DNA from: Lentzea sp.
GTDB taxonomy: Bacteria > Actinomycetota > Actinomycetes > Mycobacteriales > Pseudonocardiaceae
Assembly: GCA_030146905.1 (NCBI GenBank)
Contig: JASLAV010000071.1
Location: 1 to 12,385, forward strand
Length of the DNA stretch: 12,385 bases
Direction: 5' to 3'
A program made the position numbers and the translations under genes. The notes beneath the pieces are model-generated. The model saw nothing but the letters and a program-made list of their open reading frames with translations. It did no database searches and was not told the origin of the DNA. Within the stretch, counting starts at the first letter, position 1; every line of letters begins with the position of its first letter. Below are positions 5,575 to 12,385 of this stretch, piece after piece.

Positions 5575-7068
5575 ATGAGTGAGCAGGTCCGCGCTGCCCG
5601 TGATGTCGACGGGTCGCGCTCCACGCTCAATCCGCTGTCCGAACACAGACAGACGCACCCACCAGTCGCACGATGGGAAAGTCGTTACCGCTATGCCGTG
5701 ATCACCGCGGATGTGATGACCGTTGCCCTGGTCGTCATCGCCACCGGTGCCGTCATGAGCATGCGCCACACGGCCTTCGGCCCGCTTTCCCTTGCCCTGC
5801 TGGACATACTCACAGTGGTTGTCGTCGTCGGGTCGCTCGCGATCAACCGCGTGTGGACGCCGGCCGTCCTCGGTCAGGGAGCCGAGGAGTTCCGAAGACT
5901 CGGCCGGGGCTTGTTCGGTGCCGTCGTGGCGCTCGGTCTCGGAGCGCTCGCCGTCGACATCCCCGGCGCCCGCCTGTGGGTCTTCGTCGTAGTCCCCGCG
6001 ATCGCACTGGTCGCGTTCCCCATGCGCTACCTCCTGCGCCGCCCGCTGCACCGCGGGCGCGGTGAAGGGCGCTTCCTGCTCTCCGTCCTCGCCGCCGGCA
6101 ACCTGGAGACCGTCGAGGACCTCATCCACCGCACGCGCCGCATCGCCCACCTGGGCTGGCGCGTGGACGCGATCTGCACGATCGACGGACGCGGCCGCTC
6201 CGGCACCGAGGTCGACGGCGTGCCCGTCGTCGGCCAGCTGCGCGAGCTCGCCGAGCACGTCCGCCGCGGTGGGTACCGCATCGTCGCCGTCACACCCGAC
6301 GCCTACTGGACACCTCGCCGTCTCCAGCAGCTCGCGTGGGCACTGGAGGGTTCCGGTGCCGAGATGGTCGTCTCGCCAGGCCTGATGGAGGTCGCCGGCC
6401 CGCGCCTGCACATGAGCGCCGTGCTGGGCATGCCGCTGCTGCGGGTGAGCGAACCGGCGCTGAGCGGCTTCCGCCGTCTGGTCAAGGAGGTCGTCGACCG
6501 GGTCGGCGCGCTCCTGCTCCTGCTCGTGCTGGCACCGCTGATGTTCGCCGTAGCGGCCTTCGTGATGATCGACAGCCGCGGCCCCGTCTTCTACCGCCAG
6601 AAGCGGGTCGGCAAGAGCGGTGCGCCGTTCACGATCATCAAGTTCCGCACCATGGTCACCAACGCCGACGCGTTGCGCACCAGGCTGGCCTCGGCCAACG
6701 AGGGCAGCGGTCTGCTCTTCAAGATGAAGAAGGACCCGCGCATCACCAAGGTCGGCACGATCCTGCGCCGGTACTCGGTCGACGAGCTCCCCCAGCTGTT
6801 CAACGTCCTCGCGGGCAGCATGTCGCTCGTCGGTCCGCGCCCGCCGTTGCCGGAGGAGACCGCGAAGTACTCCTCGGACGTGCGGCGCCGCCTGCTCGTG
6901 AAGCCGGGCCTGACCGGTCTGTGGCAGGTGAGCGGACGGAGCGACCTCTCGTGGGAGGAGTCGATCCGGCTCGACCTGCGCTACGTCGAGGACTGGTCGC
7001 TCGCACTCGACCTCGTGATCATGTGGAAGACCTTCCGCGCCGTCTTCGGCGGCCAGGGGGCTTACTGA
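5575..7068 (+). CDS. Polyprenyl-phosphate sugar-1-phosphotransferase (exopolysaccharide priming enzyme)
   Basis: A 497-residue membrane enzyme that transfers a sugar-1-phosphate from a nucleotide sugar to a polyprenyl-phosphate carrier at the inner face of the membrane, the first step of glycan assembly. The N-terminal half has four hydrophobic segments (about 41-62, 73-94, 113-129, 137-151). A CoA-binding-like Rossmann region follows at about 160-290, as in WbaP/CpsE-type long forms. The C-terminal catalytic domain begins with a re-entrant hydrophobic helix (about 309-329). It carries KFRTM (356-360), DELPQLFNVL (D403-E404, the expected catalytic pair), MSLVGPRPP (416-424) and KPGLTGLWQVSGR (from K443). 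All signature motifs are intact, and length is normal for the family. The ATG has GGGGAG nine bases upstream. Its stop overlaps the next ATG (TGATG). The sugar transferred cannot be deduced. Confidence 0.93.
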   Translation: MSEQVRAARDVDGSRSTLNPLSEHRQTHPPVARWESRYRYAVITADVMTVALVVIATGAVMSMRHTAFGPLSLALLDILTVVVVVGSLAINRVWTPAVLGQGAEEFRRLGRGLFGAVVALGLGALAVDIPGARLWVFVVVPAIALVAFPMRYLLRRPLHRGRGEGRFLLSVLAAGNLETVEDLIHRTRRIAHLGWRVDAICTIDGRGRSGTEVDGVPVVGQLRELAEHVRRGGYRIVAVTPDAYWTPRRLQQLAWALEGSGAEMVVSPGLMEVAGPRLHMSAVLGMPLLRVSEPALSGFRRLVKEVVDRVGALLLLLVLAPLMFAVAAFVMIDSRGPVFYRQKRVGKSGAPFTIIKFRTMVTNADALRTRLASANEGSGLLFKMKKDPRITKVGTILRRYSVDELPQLFNVLAGSMSLVGPRPPLPEETAKYSSDVRRRLLVKPGLTGLWQVSGRSDLSWEESIRLDLRYVEDWSLALDLVIMWKTFRAVFGGQGAY

Positions 7069-8105
7069 TGGGGACCTCTCCTGTGGTTGGAATCGCTGTC
7101 ATCGGGGCCGGGTACTGGGGCCCGAACCTCGTCCGCAACGCCCAGGCGACGCCCTCGCTGCGCCTGAGGTACCTGTGCGACCTCGACGTCGAGAAGGCCC
7201 GGCGCGTGCTGGGGGAGTACTCGACGGTGCGCGCCACGGCGTCGCTGGACGAGGTCCTCGCCGACCCCGAGGTGCACGCCGTCGCCATCGCCACCCCCGC
7301 GGCCACGCACCTGCCCGTCGCGCTGGCGGCGCTGGAGGCGGGCAAGCACGTCCTGGTGGAGAAGCCGCTCGCGGCCACCTTCGCCGACGGCCTCAAGCTC
7401 GTCGAGACCGCGGAACAGCGCGGCCTCACGCTGATGCTGGACCACACCTTCGCCTACACGCCGGCCGTGCAGCACCTGCGCGAGATCATCCGCGCCGGTG
7501 AGCTCGGTGACATCCAGTACATCGACTCGGTGCGCATCAACCTCGGTCTGGTGCAGCCGGACGTGGACGTGCTGTGGGACCTCGCCCCGCACGACCTGTC
7601 GATCTTCGAGGCGATCCTGCCCGACGACGTCCACCCGGTGGAGGTCGCGGCGCACGGCTCCGACCCGATCGGCGCGGGCGTCGCGTGCGTCGGCCACCTG
7701 ACGGTCCGCCTGTCGAACGGTGCCATCACGCACGTGCACGTGAACTGGCTGTCGCCGACCAAGATCCGCACGATGGTCATCGGCGGCTCGCAGCGCACGG
7801 TGGTGTGGGACGACAACAACCCGGCGCAGCGACTGTCCATTTACGACCGCGGCGTCGACCGGTCGGAGGAGCAGCAGAAGATCTCCTACCGCACCGGCGA
7901 CATGGTGGCGCCGGCGCTGGTGGAACGCGAGGCGCTGCGCACGATGATGGCCGAGTTCGCCGCGTCCATCACCGAGGCGCGACCGCCGCTGACCGACGGT
8001 CGCGCGGGTCTGCGCGTGCTGGCCGTGCTGGAAGCCGCGTCGGAGTCGTTGCGCTCCGGCGGGCTGTTCGTCCCCGTTCAACAAGTGGAAAGCAGGGTCT
8101 CCTGA
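7068..8105 (+). CDS. Gfo/Idh/MocA-family NAD(P)-dependent sugar-nucleotide dehydrogenase
   Basis: A 345-residue cytosolic oxidoreductase. The Rossmann domain opens with IGAGYWGPN (GAGYWG at 13-18), and the family signature EKPLA is at 98-102. The C-terminal alpha/beta domain contains DHTFAY (125-130) and DLAPHDLSIF (171-180), where H175 is the expected active-site residue near K99. The VLWDLAPHD segment is typical of members in surface-glycan clusters, such as the WlbA/WbpB group that oxidises C3 of a UDP-sugar before transamination. The start overlaps the upstream stop by one base, and the stop overlaps the next ATG by one base, so the three genes are one translational unit. A 3-dehydrogenase role is inferred from family and context, mainly the aminotransferase downstream. 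Confidence 0.9.
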   Translation: MGTSPVVGIAVIGAGYWGPNLVRNAQATPSLRLRYLCDLDVEKARRVLGEYSTVRATASLDEVLADPEVHAVAIATPAATHLPVALAALEAGKHVLVEKPLAATFADGLKLVETAEQRGLTLMLDHTFAYTPAVQHLREIIRAGELGDIQYIDSVRINLGLVQPDVDVLWDLAPHDLSIFEAILPDDVHPVEVAAHGSDPIGAGVACVGHLTVRLSNGAITHVHVNWLSPTKIRTMVIGGSQRTVVWDDNNPAQRLSIYDRGVDRSEEQQKISYRTGDMVAPALVEREALRTMMAEFAASITEARPPLTDGRAGLRVLAVLEAASESLRSGGLFVPVQQVESRVS

Positions 8106-9118
8106 TGACCGGCCAGAAGGACTTGGGCCAGGAAGAGCTCGCGCAGCCGATCACCGGGCAGCGTGCCCTCGTCACCGGTGGTGCCGGCACGATCGGCTCC
8201 TCGGTGGTGGACCAGCTCGTCGAGGCCGGCGCGGCGGAGGTCGTCGTGCTGGACAACTTCGTGCGCGGCCGCCGCGAGAACCTGGCCTCCGCGCTGGAGT
8301 CCGGTGTCGTCCGGATCGTCGAGGGCGACATCAACGACAAGGCACTGGTCGCCTCGCTGACCGAGGGCGTGGACCTCGTCTTCCACCTCGCCGCCATCCG
8401 CATCACGCAGTGCGCGGAGGAACCGCGGCTGGCACTGGAGTGCCTGGTCGACGGAACCTTCACCATCCTGGAGGCCGCCGCGGCCGCCGGGGTGAAGAAG
8501 GTCATCGCGTCGTCGTCGGCGTCGATCTACGGCCTCGCGGAGTCGTTCCCCACGAACGAACGGCACCACCCGTACAACAACGACACCTTCTACGGCGCCG
8601 CCAAAGCGTTCAACGAGGGCATGCTGCGCAGCTTCAAGGCCATGTACGACCTCGACTACGTGGCGCTGCGCTACTTCAACGTGTACGGCCCGCGGATGGA
8701 CGTCCACGGCCTGTACACCGAGGTGCTCATCCGCTGGATGGAACGCATCGTCGACGGCAAGTCGCCGCTCATCTTCGGCGACGGTGCGCAGACGATGGAC
8801 TTCGTGCACGTGCACGACATCGCCCGCGCGAACATCCTCGCCGCCAAGGCGCCGGTCACGGACACGGTGTACAACATCGCGTCCTCCCAGGAGACCTCGC
8901 TCAAGGAGCTCGCCCTCGCGCTGCTCGCCGCGATGGACTCCGACCTGCCGCTGGAGCACGGCCCCGAGCGCAAGGTGAACGGCGTGACGCGCCGGCTCGC
9001 CGACATCAGCCTCGCGGCCACCGAGCTCGGGTGGAAGCCCGAGATCGGGATGGACGGCGGACTGCGCGACCTCGTCGCGTGGTGGCGAGCCGAGAAGGCC
9101 ACCGCACAGACCGTCTGA
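8105..9118 (+). CDS. NAD-dependent nucleotide-sugar epimerase/dehydratase (extended SDR)
   Basis: A 337-residue extended short-chain dehydrogenase. TGGAGTIGS (24-32) is the GxxGxxG NAD loop, with D50 at the end of strand 2 binding the adenosine ribose. DIND at about 75 and HLAA at 94-97 follow. The catalytic set is S137/S138 in ASSSASIYG, Y163 and K167 in YGAAK. NVYGPR (about 192-197) and FVHVHDIARA (near 236) are the sugar-nucleotide-domain motifs. All are complete, so an active UDP- or dTDP-sugar 4-epimerase or 4,6-dehydratase is expected; the fold does not tell which. It carries an N-terminal extension of about 19 residues before the first strand. It overlaps the Gfo/Idh gene by one base. 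Confidence 0.92.
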   Translation: MTGQKDLGQEELAQPITGQRALVTGGAGTIGSSVVDQLVEAGAAEVVVLDNFVRGRRENLASALESGVVRIVEGDINDKALVASLTEGVDLVFHLAAIRITQCAEEPRLALECLVDGTFTILEAAAAAGVKKVIASSSASIYGLAESFPTNERHHPYNNDTFYGAAKAFNEGMLRSFKAMYDLDYVALRYFNVYGPRMDVHGLYTEVLIRWMERIVDGKSPLIFGDGAQTMDFVHVHDIARANILAAKAPVTDTVYNIASSQETSLKELALALLAAMDSDLPLEHGPERKVNGVTRRLADISLAATELGWKPEIGMDGGLRDLVAWWRAEKATAQTV

Positions 9119-9130
9119 CGGTTCCCCGAA

Positions 9131-9203
9131 GCCGCGGCCGCGGCGCCGCCGACACCCCCAGGTCGCCGTGCGTCGCGGCCGCACCTGCACGTACGAACGT
9201 TCG
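9131..9203. repeat. Two perfect palindromes in the gap before the aminotransferase gene
   Basis: GCCGCGGCCGCGGC (9131-9144, 14 bp) and CGAACGTTCG (9194-9203, 10 bp) are both perfect palindromes in the 108-bp gap. The second ends 23 bases before the GTG start and is a plausible operator. It resembles a LexA half-site pair without the usual spacer, so it is not a normal SOS box. The first could be chance in GC-rich DNA. Confidence 0.35.
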
Positions 9204-9226
9204 CCCGCCAGTGAAGAGGTAGAGCT

Positions 9227-10369
9227 GTGATTCCGGTTATGCGGCCGTTGCTCGGCGAAGAAGAGGCGCTCGCTGCCGCCGAGGCCGTCCGGTCCGGCTG
9301 GGTGGCGCAGGGCCCGAGGGTCCGCCGGTTCGAGGAAGTCTTCGCGGCGTCCGTCGGCGCGGGCCACGGCGTCGCCGTCTCGTCCTGCACCACGGGCCTG
9401 CACCTCGCCGTGCACGTGCTGGGCATCGGCCCCGGCGACGAGGTCGTCGTGCCGTCGCTGTCGTTCATCGCCACCGCCAATGCTGTCCGCTACACCGGCG
9501 CGACCCCGGTCTTCGCCGACGTCGAGGCGGAGACCGGCAACCTGAGCGCGTCCACCGTGGAGCCGGTGCTGACCCCCCGCACCCGCGCGGTCATGGTCGT
9601 GCACCAGGCCGGTGTGCCCGCGGACGTCGACGCGCTCAAAGCCCTGTGCGAACCGCGCGGCATCGCGGTGATCGAGGACGCGGCGTGCGCGGCGGGATCC
9701 ACCTACAAGGGCAAGCCGGTCGGCACGAAGGCGCTGCTGGCCGCCTGGTCGTTCCACCCGCGCAAGCTCATCACCACCGGTGAGGGCGGCATGGTCACCA
9801 CCGACGACGCCGACTGGGCCGTCCGGCTCAGGCGCCTGCGGGAACACGGGATGAGCGTCTCGGCAGCGGATCGCCACAACGGCGGGTCGGCCGTCATCGA
9901 GCAGTACCTGGAGACGGCGTTCAACTACCGGATGACCGACATCCAGGCCGCCGTCGGGCTGGTGCAGCTGTCCAAACTGGACGCGATCATCGCCCGTCGC
10001 CGTGAGCTGGCCGCCCGTTACCACGAGTTGCTGGACGGCACCGGCGTCACGGCGGTGAACGACCCCGAGTACGGGACGACGAACTACCAGTCCTTCTGGG
10101 TCTGGTTGCCGGAAGACGGGCCCGAACGACAGGAAGTCCTCACCGGGCTCGCCGAACGCGGTGTGAGCGCACGGCGTGGAATCATGGCGTCGCACCTCGA
10201 ACCCGCCTACGACGGTCATCCCGCCGCGCCGCTGCCGGTGACGGAGGCGTTCACCGCACGAACGCTGATCCTCCCGCTGTTCCACGACATGACGGAGTCC
10301 GAACAGGACCAGGTCGTGTCAGCGTTGTCGGAGACTCTCCACGCATCCCCTCTGACCGTGCGTGGTTGA
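9227..10369 (+). CDS. DegT/DnrJ/EryC1/StrS-family PLP-dependent sugar aminotransferase
   Basis: A 380-residue fold-type I aminotransferase that puts an amino group on a keto-sugar nucleotide. Visible motifs are SGWVAQGPRVRRFE (23-36), the phosphate-cup SSCTTGLHLA (52-61), and PSLSFIATANAV (76-87). EDAACAAGS (150-158) has D151 for the pyridine nitrogen, and SFHPRKLITTGEGGM (175-189) has the PLP lysine at K180. NYRMTDIQAAVG closes the active-site set. Residue 154 is Cys where many members have His or Gln. The GTG start has AGAGGT about eight bases upstream and the conserved sequence begins at once. A 108-bp gap with palindromes separates it from the epimerase, so it may have its own promoter while still belonging to the same pathway. 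Confidence 0.93.
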   Translation: MIPVMRPLLGEEEALAAAEAVRSGWVAQGPRVRRFEEVFAASVGAGHGVAVSSCTTGLHLAVHVLGIGPGDEVVVPSLSFIATANAVRYTGATPVFADVEAETGNLSASTVEPVLTPRTRAVMVVHQAGVPADVDALKALCEPRGIAVIEDAACAAGSTYKGKPVGTKALLAAWSFHPRKLITTGEGGMVTTDDADWAVRLRRLREHGMSVSAADRHNGGSAVIEQYLETAFNYRMTDIQAAVGLVQLSKLDAIIARRRELAARYHELLDGTGVTAVNDPEYGTTNYQSFWVWLPEDGPERQEVLTGLAERGVSARRGIMASHLEPAYDGHPAAPLPVTEAFTARTLILPLFHDMTESEQDQVVSALSETLHASPLTVRG

Positions 10370-10517
10370 AACACACTGATTTCGTGATTGCCAGAAGTTT
10401 TTTGTGTTGACACGTAACAGCTTCAACCAGATCGCCGACGTTCGGAGTAACAGCCCTGTGCTGTCCAGCGTAGTGCGCGGATCACACACGGTAACTCCGC
10501 TCGAGAGGTGAAACCCA
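10370..10517 (+). promoter_or_regulatory. Probable promoter/regulatory region of the secreted-protein gene
   Basis: The first 50 bases are AT-rich compared with the surroundings. They include TTTTTT (10398-10403) lying inside a long-loop repeat AACACA/TGTGTT (10370-10375, 10403-10408), possibly the end of the aminotransferase transcript. A perfect -35 hexamer TTGACA is at 10407-10412, but no good -10 stands 16-18 bases on. GTAAC occurs three times (10414, 10447, 10491), the first two as GTAACAGC. A ribosome site GAGAGGTG (10503-10510) precedes the ATG. Confidence 0.35.
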
Positions 10518-12385
10518 ATGGTGGCTCAGCAGTCGCGTCTCGTGCGAGTGCTCGTGATCACGGCGTTAATGGCATCCACGATGTTCGTGCTCGGGGTCTT
10601 CAACGCCCCCGACGCCAGCGCGGCCCCGTGCTCCTTCCCCGTCACCAACAAGGTCGCGTGCGAGAACACCGAGACCGGCGCGGACAACTGGCAGGCGCAG
10701 TACCGGGACGACTCGATCCTCGGCTACACGACGGACATCAGCTACAACGTCGGTCAGACCGTCAGCTTCAAGATGCTGACGTCCGCGCCGTCCTACAAGC
10801 TCGACATCTACCGGATGGGTTGGTACAACGGCAAGGGCGCCCGGTACATGGGCACCGTCAACAGGAACACCCCGCAGAACCAGCCACCGTGTCTGCGGGA
10901 CGGTCCGACGGCGCTCATCGACTGCGGCAACTGGGCCGTGTCGCTCACCTGGAACATCCCCTCCACCGCGGTCTCCGGCATCTACTACGTGCGCATGACG
11001 CGCAACGACACCGGCGCCGAGAACGAGATGGCGTTCGTCGTCCGCGACGACAGCTCGACCTCGAAGGTCTTCTTCCAGACCTCCGACGCCACCTGGGTCG
11101 CGTACAACCGCTACGGCGGCAACAGCCTCTACTTCGGCGACGGCCCCGGCCAGGGCGGCAGCTCCTACAAGGTCAGCTACAACCGCCCGTACACCGGCGG
11201 TGACGGTGACGAGAACTTCATCTTCAACGCCGAGTACCCGATGCTGCGGTTCCTGGAGCGCAACGGGTACGACCTGAGCTACACCACGGACGTGGACTCG
11301 GCGCGGCGCGGAAACCTGATCAAGAACCACAAGGTCTTCATGGCCGTCGGCCACGACGAGTACTGGTCGAACGAGCAGTGGAACAACGTGATGGCCGCCA
11401 GGGACGCCGGCGTGCACATGGCGTTCCTGACCGGCAACGAGATCTTCTGGAAGACCCGCTGGGAGAAGAGCATCGACTCGTCCCAGACGGACTGGCGCAC
11501 GATGGCCTCGTTCAAGGAGACCAAGGGCACCCAGAGCGACGGCCTGAACGACTGGACCGGCACGTGGCGCGACCCGCGCTACAGTCCGCCGCAGGACGGC
11601 GGCAGACCGGAGAACGCGTTGCTCGGCAACATGTTCACCGTCAACGGCAGGCGTGACGACGCGCTGCAGGTGCCGGCCGCGTACGGCAAGATGCGGCTCT
11701 GGCGCAACACCGACCTGCAGAGCATGACCTCCGGCACCACGTACACGTTCGAGCCCGGCACTCTGGGCTACGAGTGGAACACAGTCTACGACAACGGTTT
11801 CCAGCCCGCCGGTGTCGCGCAGATGTCGCGCACCACGGTGAACCTCGACGGCTACTACGCGCTGAAGAACTACGGCGACGAGTACGGTTCGAGCACCGAG
11901 ACGCACGCGATCACCTACTACCGCGCACCTTCCGGCGCGCTGGTGTTCGGCGCGGGCACGGTCCAGTGGGCGTGGGGCGTCGACGACGAGCACGCGTTCC
12001 TCACCAACACCCCGACGTCGGACAAGCGGATCAAGCAGGCCACGGTCAACTTCCTGGCGGACATGGGCGTGCAGCCCTACCAGCTGTGGGGACCCGACCA
12101 GCTCAGCATCTCCGGCGCCATCAACGACAACGCGGCACCCGGCGTGCAGATCACGAACCTGCCGGCGCAGTCGACGGTCGGCCAGCCCTACACGTTCGGC
12201 GGCACGGTGATCGACGCCGCGGGCAAGGTCGCGGGCGTCGAGGTCTCCACCGACGGCGGCACCCGCTGGCACTACGCGAACTGGCAGGCCGGCCAGACGA
12301 CGTGGAGCTACACCTACACGCCGTCGCAGTCCGGTACCTCGCAGCTGCGGGTCCGCGCCGTTGACGACTCGCTGAACCTCTCCAC
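10518..12385 (+). CDS. Secreted N,N-dimethylformamidase beta-subunit-like protein with Ig-like domain (partial, 3' end off right edge)
   Basis: At least 622 residues without a stop. The N-terminus is a Sec signal peptide: basic start, hydrophobic core at about 8-28, and ASA-A cleavage after residue 35. The body (about 60-520) matches the large catalytic domain related to the beta subunit of N,N-dimethylformamidase, with YRMGWYNGKGARYMG near 98-112, AEYPMLRFLERNGYDL from 238, GHDEYW at 278-283, TGNEIFWKTRWE from 305 and PENALLGNMF from 364. From about 535 an Ig-like domain begins (APGVQITNLPAQSTVGQPYTF), and homologues often carry more repeats. Its role is extracellular; substrate is unknown, with amide-bearing glycans a guess from the neighbouring polysaccharide genes. 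The start has GAGAGGTG seven bases upstream. Residue 17 uses the rare codon TTA (10566-10568). Confidence 0.85.
   Translation, partial: MVAQQSRLVRVLVITALMASTMFVLGVFNAPDASAAPCSFPVTNKVACENTETGADNWQAQYRDDSILGYTTDISYNVGQTVSFKMLTSAPSYKLDIYRMGWYNGKGARYMGTVNRNTPQNQPPCLRDGPTALIDCGNWAVSLTWNIPSTAVSGIYYVRMTRNDTGAENEMAFVVRDDSSTSKVFFQTSDATWVAYNRYGGNSLYFGDGPGQGGSSYKVSYNRPYTGGDGDENFIFNAEYPMLRFLERNGYDLSYTTDVDSARRGNLIKNHKVFMAVGHDEYWSNEQWNNVMAARDAGVHMAFLTGNEIFWKTRWEKSIDSSQTDWRTMASFKETKGTQSDGLNDWTGTWRDPRYSPPQDGGRPENALLGNMFTVNGRRDDALQVPAAYGKMRLWRNTDLQSMTSGTTYTFEPGTLGYEWNTVYDNGFQPAGVAQMSRTTVNLDGYYALKNYGDEYGSSTETHAITYYRAPSGALVFGAGTVQWAWGVDDEHAFLTNTPTSDKRIKQATVNFLADMGVQPYQLWGPDQLSISGAINDNAAPGVQITNLPAQSTVGQPYTFGGTVIDAAGKVAGVEVSTDGGTRWHYANWQAGQTTWSYTYTPSQSGTSQLRVRAVDDSLNLS

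Noticed and set aside
9194..9203. LexA/SOS box
   Set aside because: CGAACGTTCG lacks the central spacer of the actinobacterial box (TCGAAC-N4-GTTCGA), and the gene is a sugar aminotransferase.
8078..10285. Minus-strand open frame of 735 codons
   Set aside because: It is antisense to the epimerase and aminotransferase, whose catalytic motifs are intact. Its composition is the His/Arg/Val/Gly-rich pattern of a GC-rich shadow frame.
10414..10462. GlnR box
   Set aside because: GTAAC is not followed after six bases by GAAAC at either site.
10566..12272. Minus-strand open frame of 568 codons
   Set aside because: It is a shadow of the secreted protein gene, with no recognisable domain and biased composition.

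Overview
The window is GC-rich, densely coded DNA. G or C dominates third codon positions, and ATGA/TGATG start-stop overlaps are frequent. The gene set points to an actinomycete, probably a Pseudonocardiales-type genus (Lentzea, Saccharothrix or Amycolatopsis relatives). The phylum call is firm; the order is an inference from gene style. I see no tRNA, rRNA, CRISPR array, insertion sequence or integrase.

Left part (1-3940): an atypical zinc-ribbon SDR-fold protein runs off the left edge on the minus strand. Divergent from it, 36 bp away, are a HAD-family phosphatase, a 52-residue acidic protein with an internal repeat, and a two-gene membrane system. The first gene of that system fuses a SLOG/LSDAT nucleotide-sensor domain (the family that includes the TRPM channel N-terminus) to a two-helix SLATT membrane module. 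The second is a stand-alone SLATT-like two-helix protein, joined by an ATGA overlap. This pair is the strongest candidate for a conflict or stress-signalling system here. A stem-loop follows it.

Middle part (3941-5209): a 66-residue conserved-looking small protein on the plus strand converges on, and overlaps by 82 bp, a six-helix DUF2306-type membrane protein on the minus strand. Divergent from the latter is an S4-domain RNA-binding protein. The 90-bp divergent gap holds a 12-bp perfect palindrome.

Right part (5210-12385): a 365-bp non-coding, structured leader precedes a surface-polysaccharide gene set. The order is a polyprenyl-phosphate sugar phosphotransferase, a Gfo/Idh/MocA sugar-nucleotide dehydrogenase and an NAD-dependent epimerase (1-nt overlaps between these three), then a DegT/DnrJ-type PLP aminotransferase after a 108-bp gap. 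The last gene is a large secreted protein with an N,N-dimethylformamidase beta-like domain followed by an Ig-like domain, cut by the right edge. Together the enzymes could make an amino-sugar nucleotide and load the first sugar phosphate of a glycan onto the lipid carrier. The secreted protein may act outside the cell on that or another amide-bearing substrate.

Only two genes carry a TTA leucine codon: the SLOG-SLATT gene and the secreted protein, both close to the 5' end. In streptomycetes such codons link expression to the bldA tRNA.
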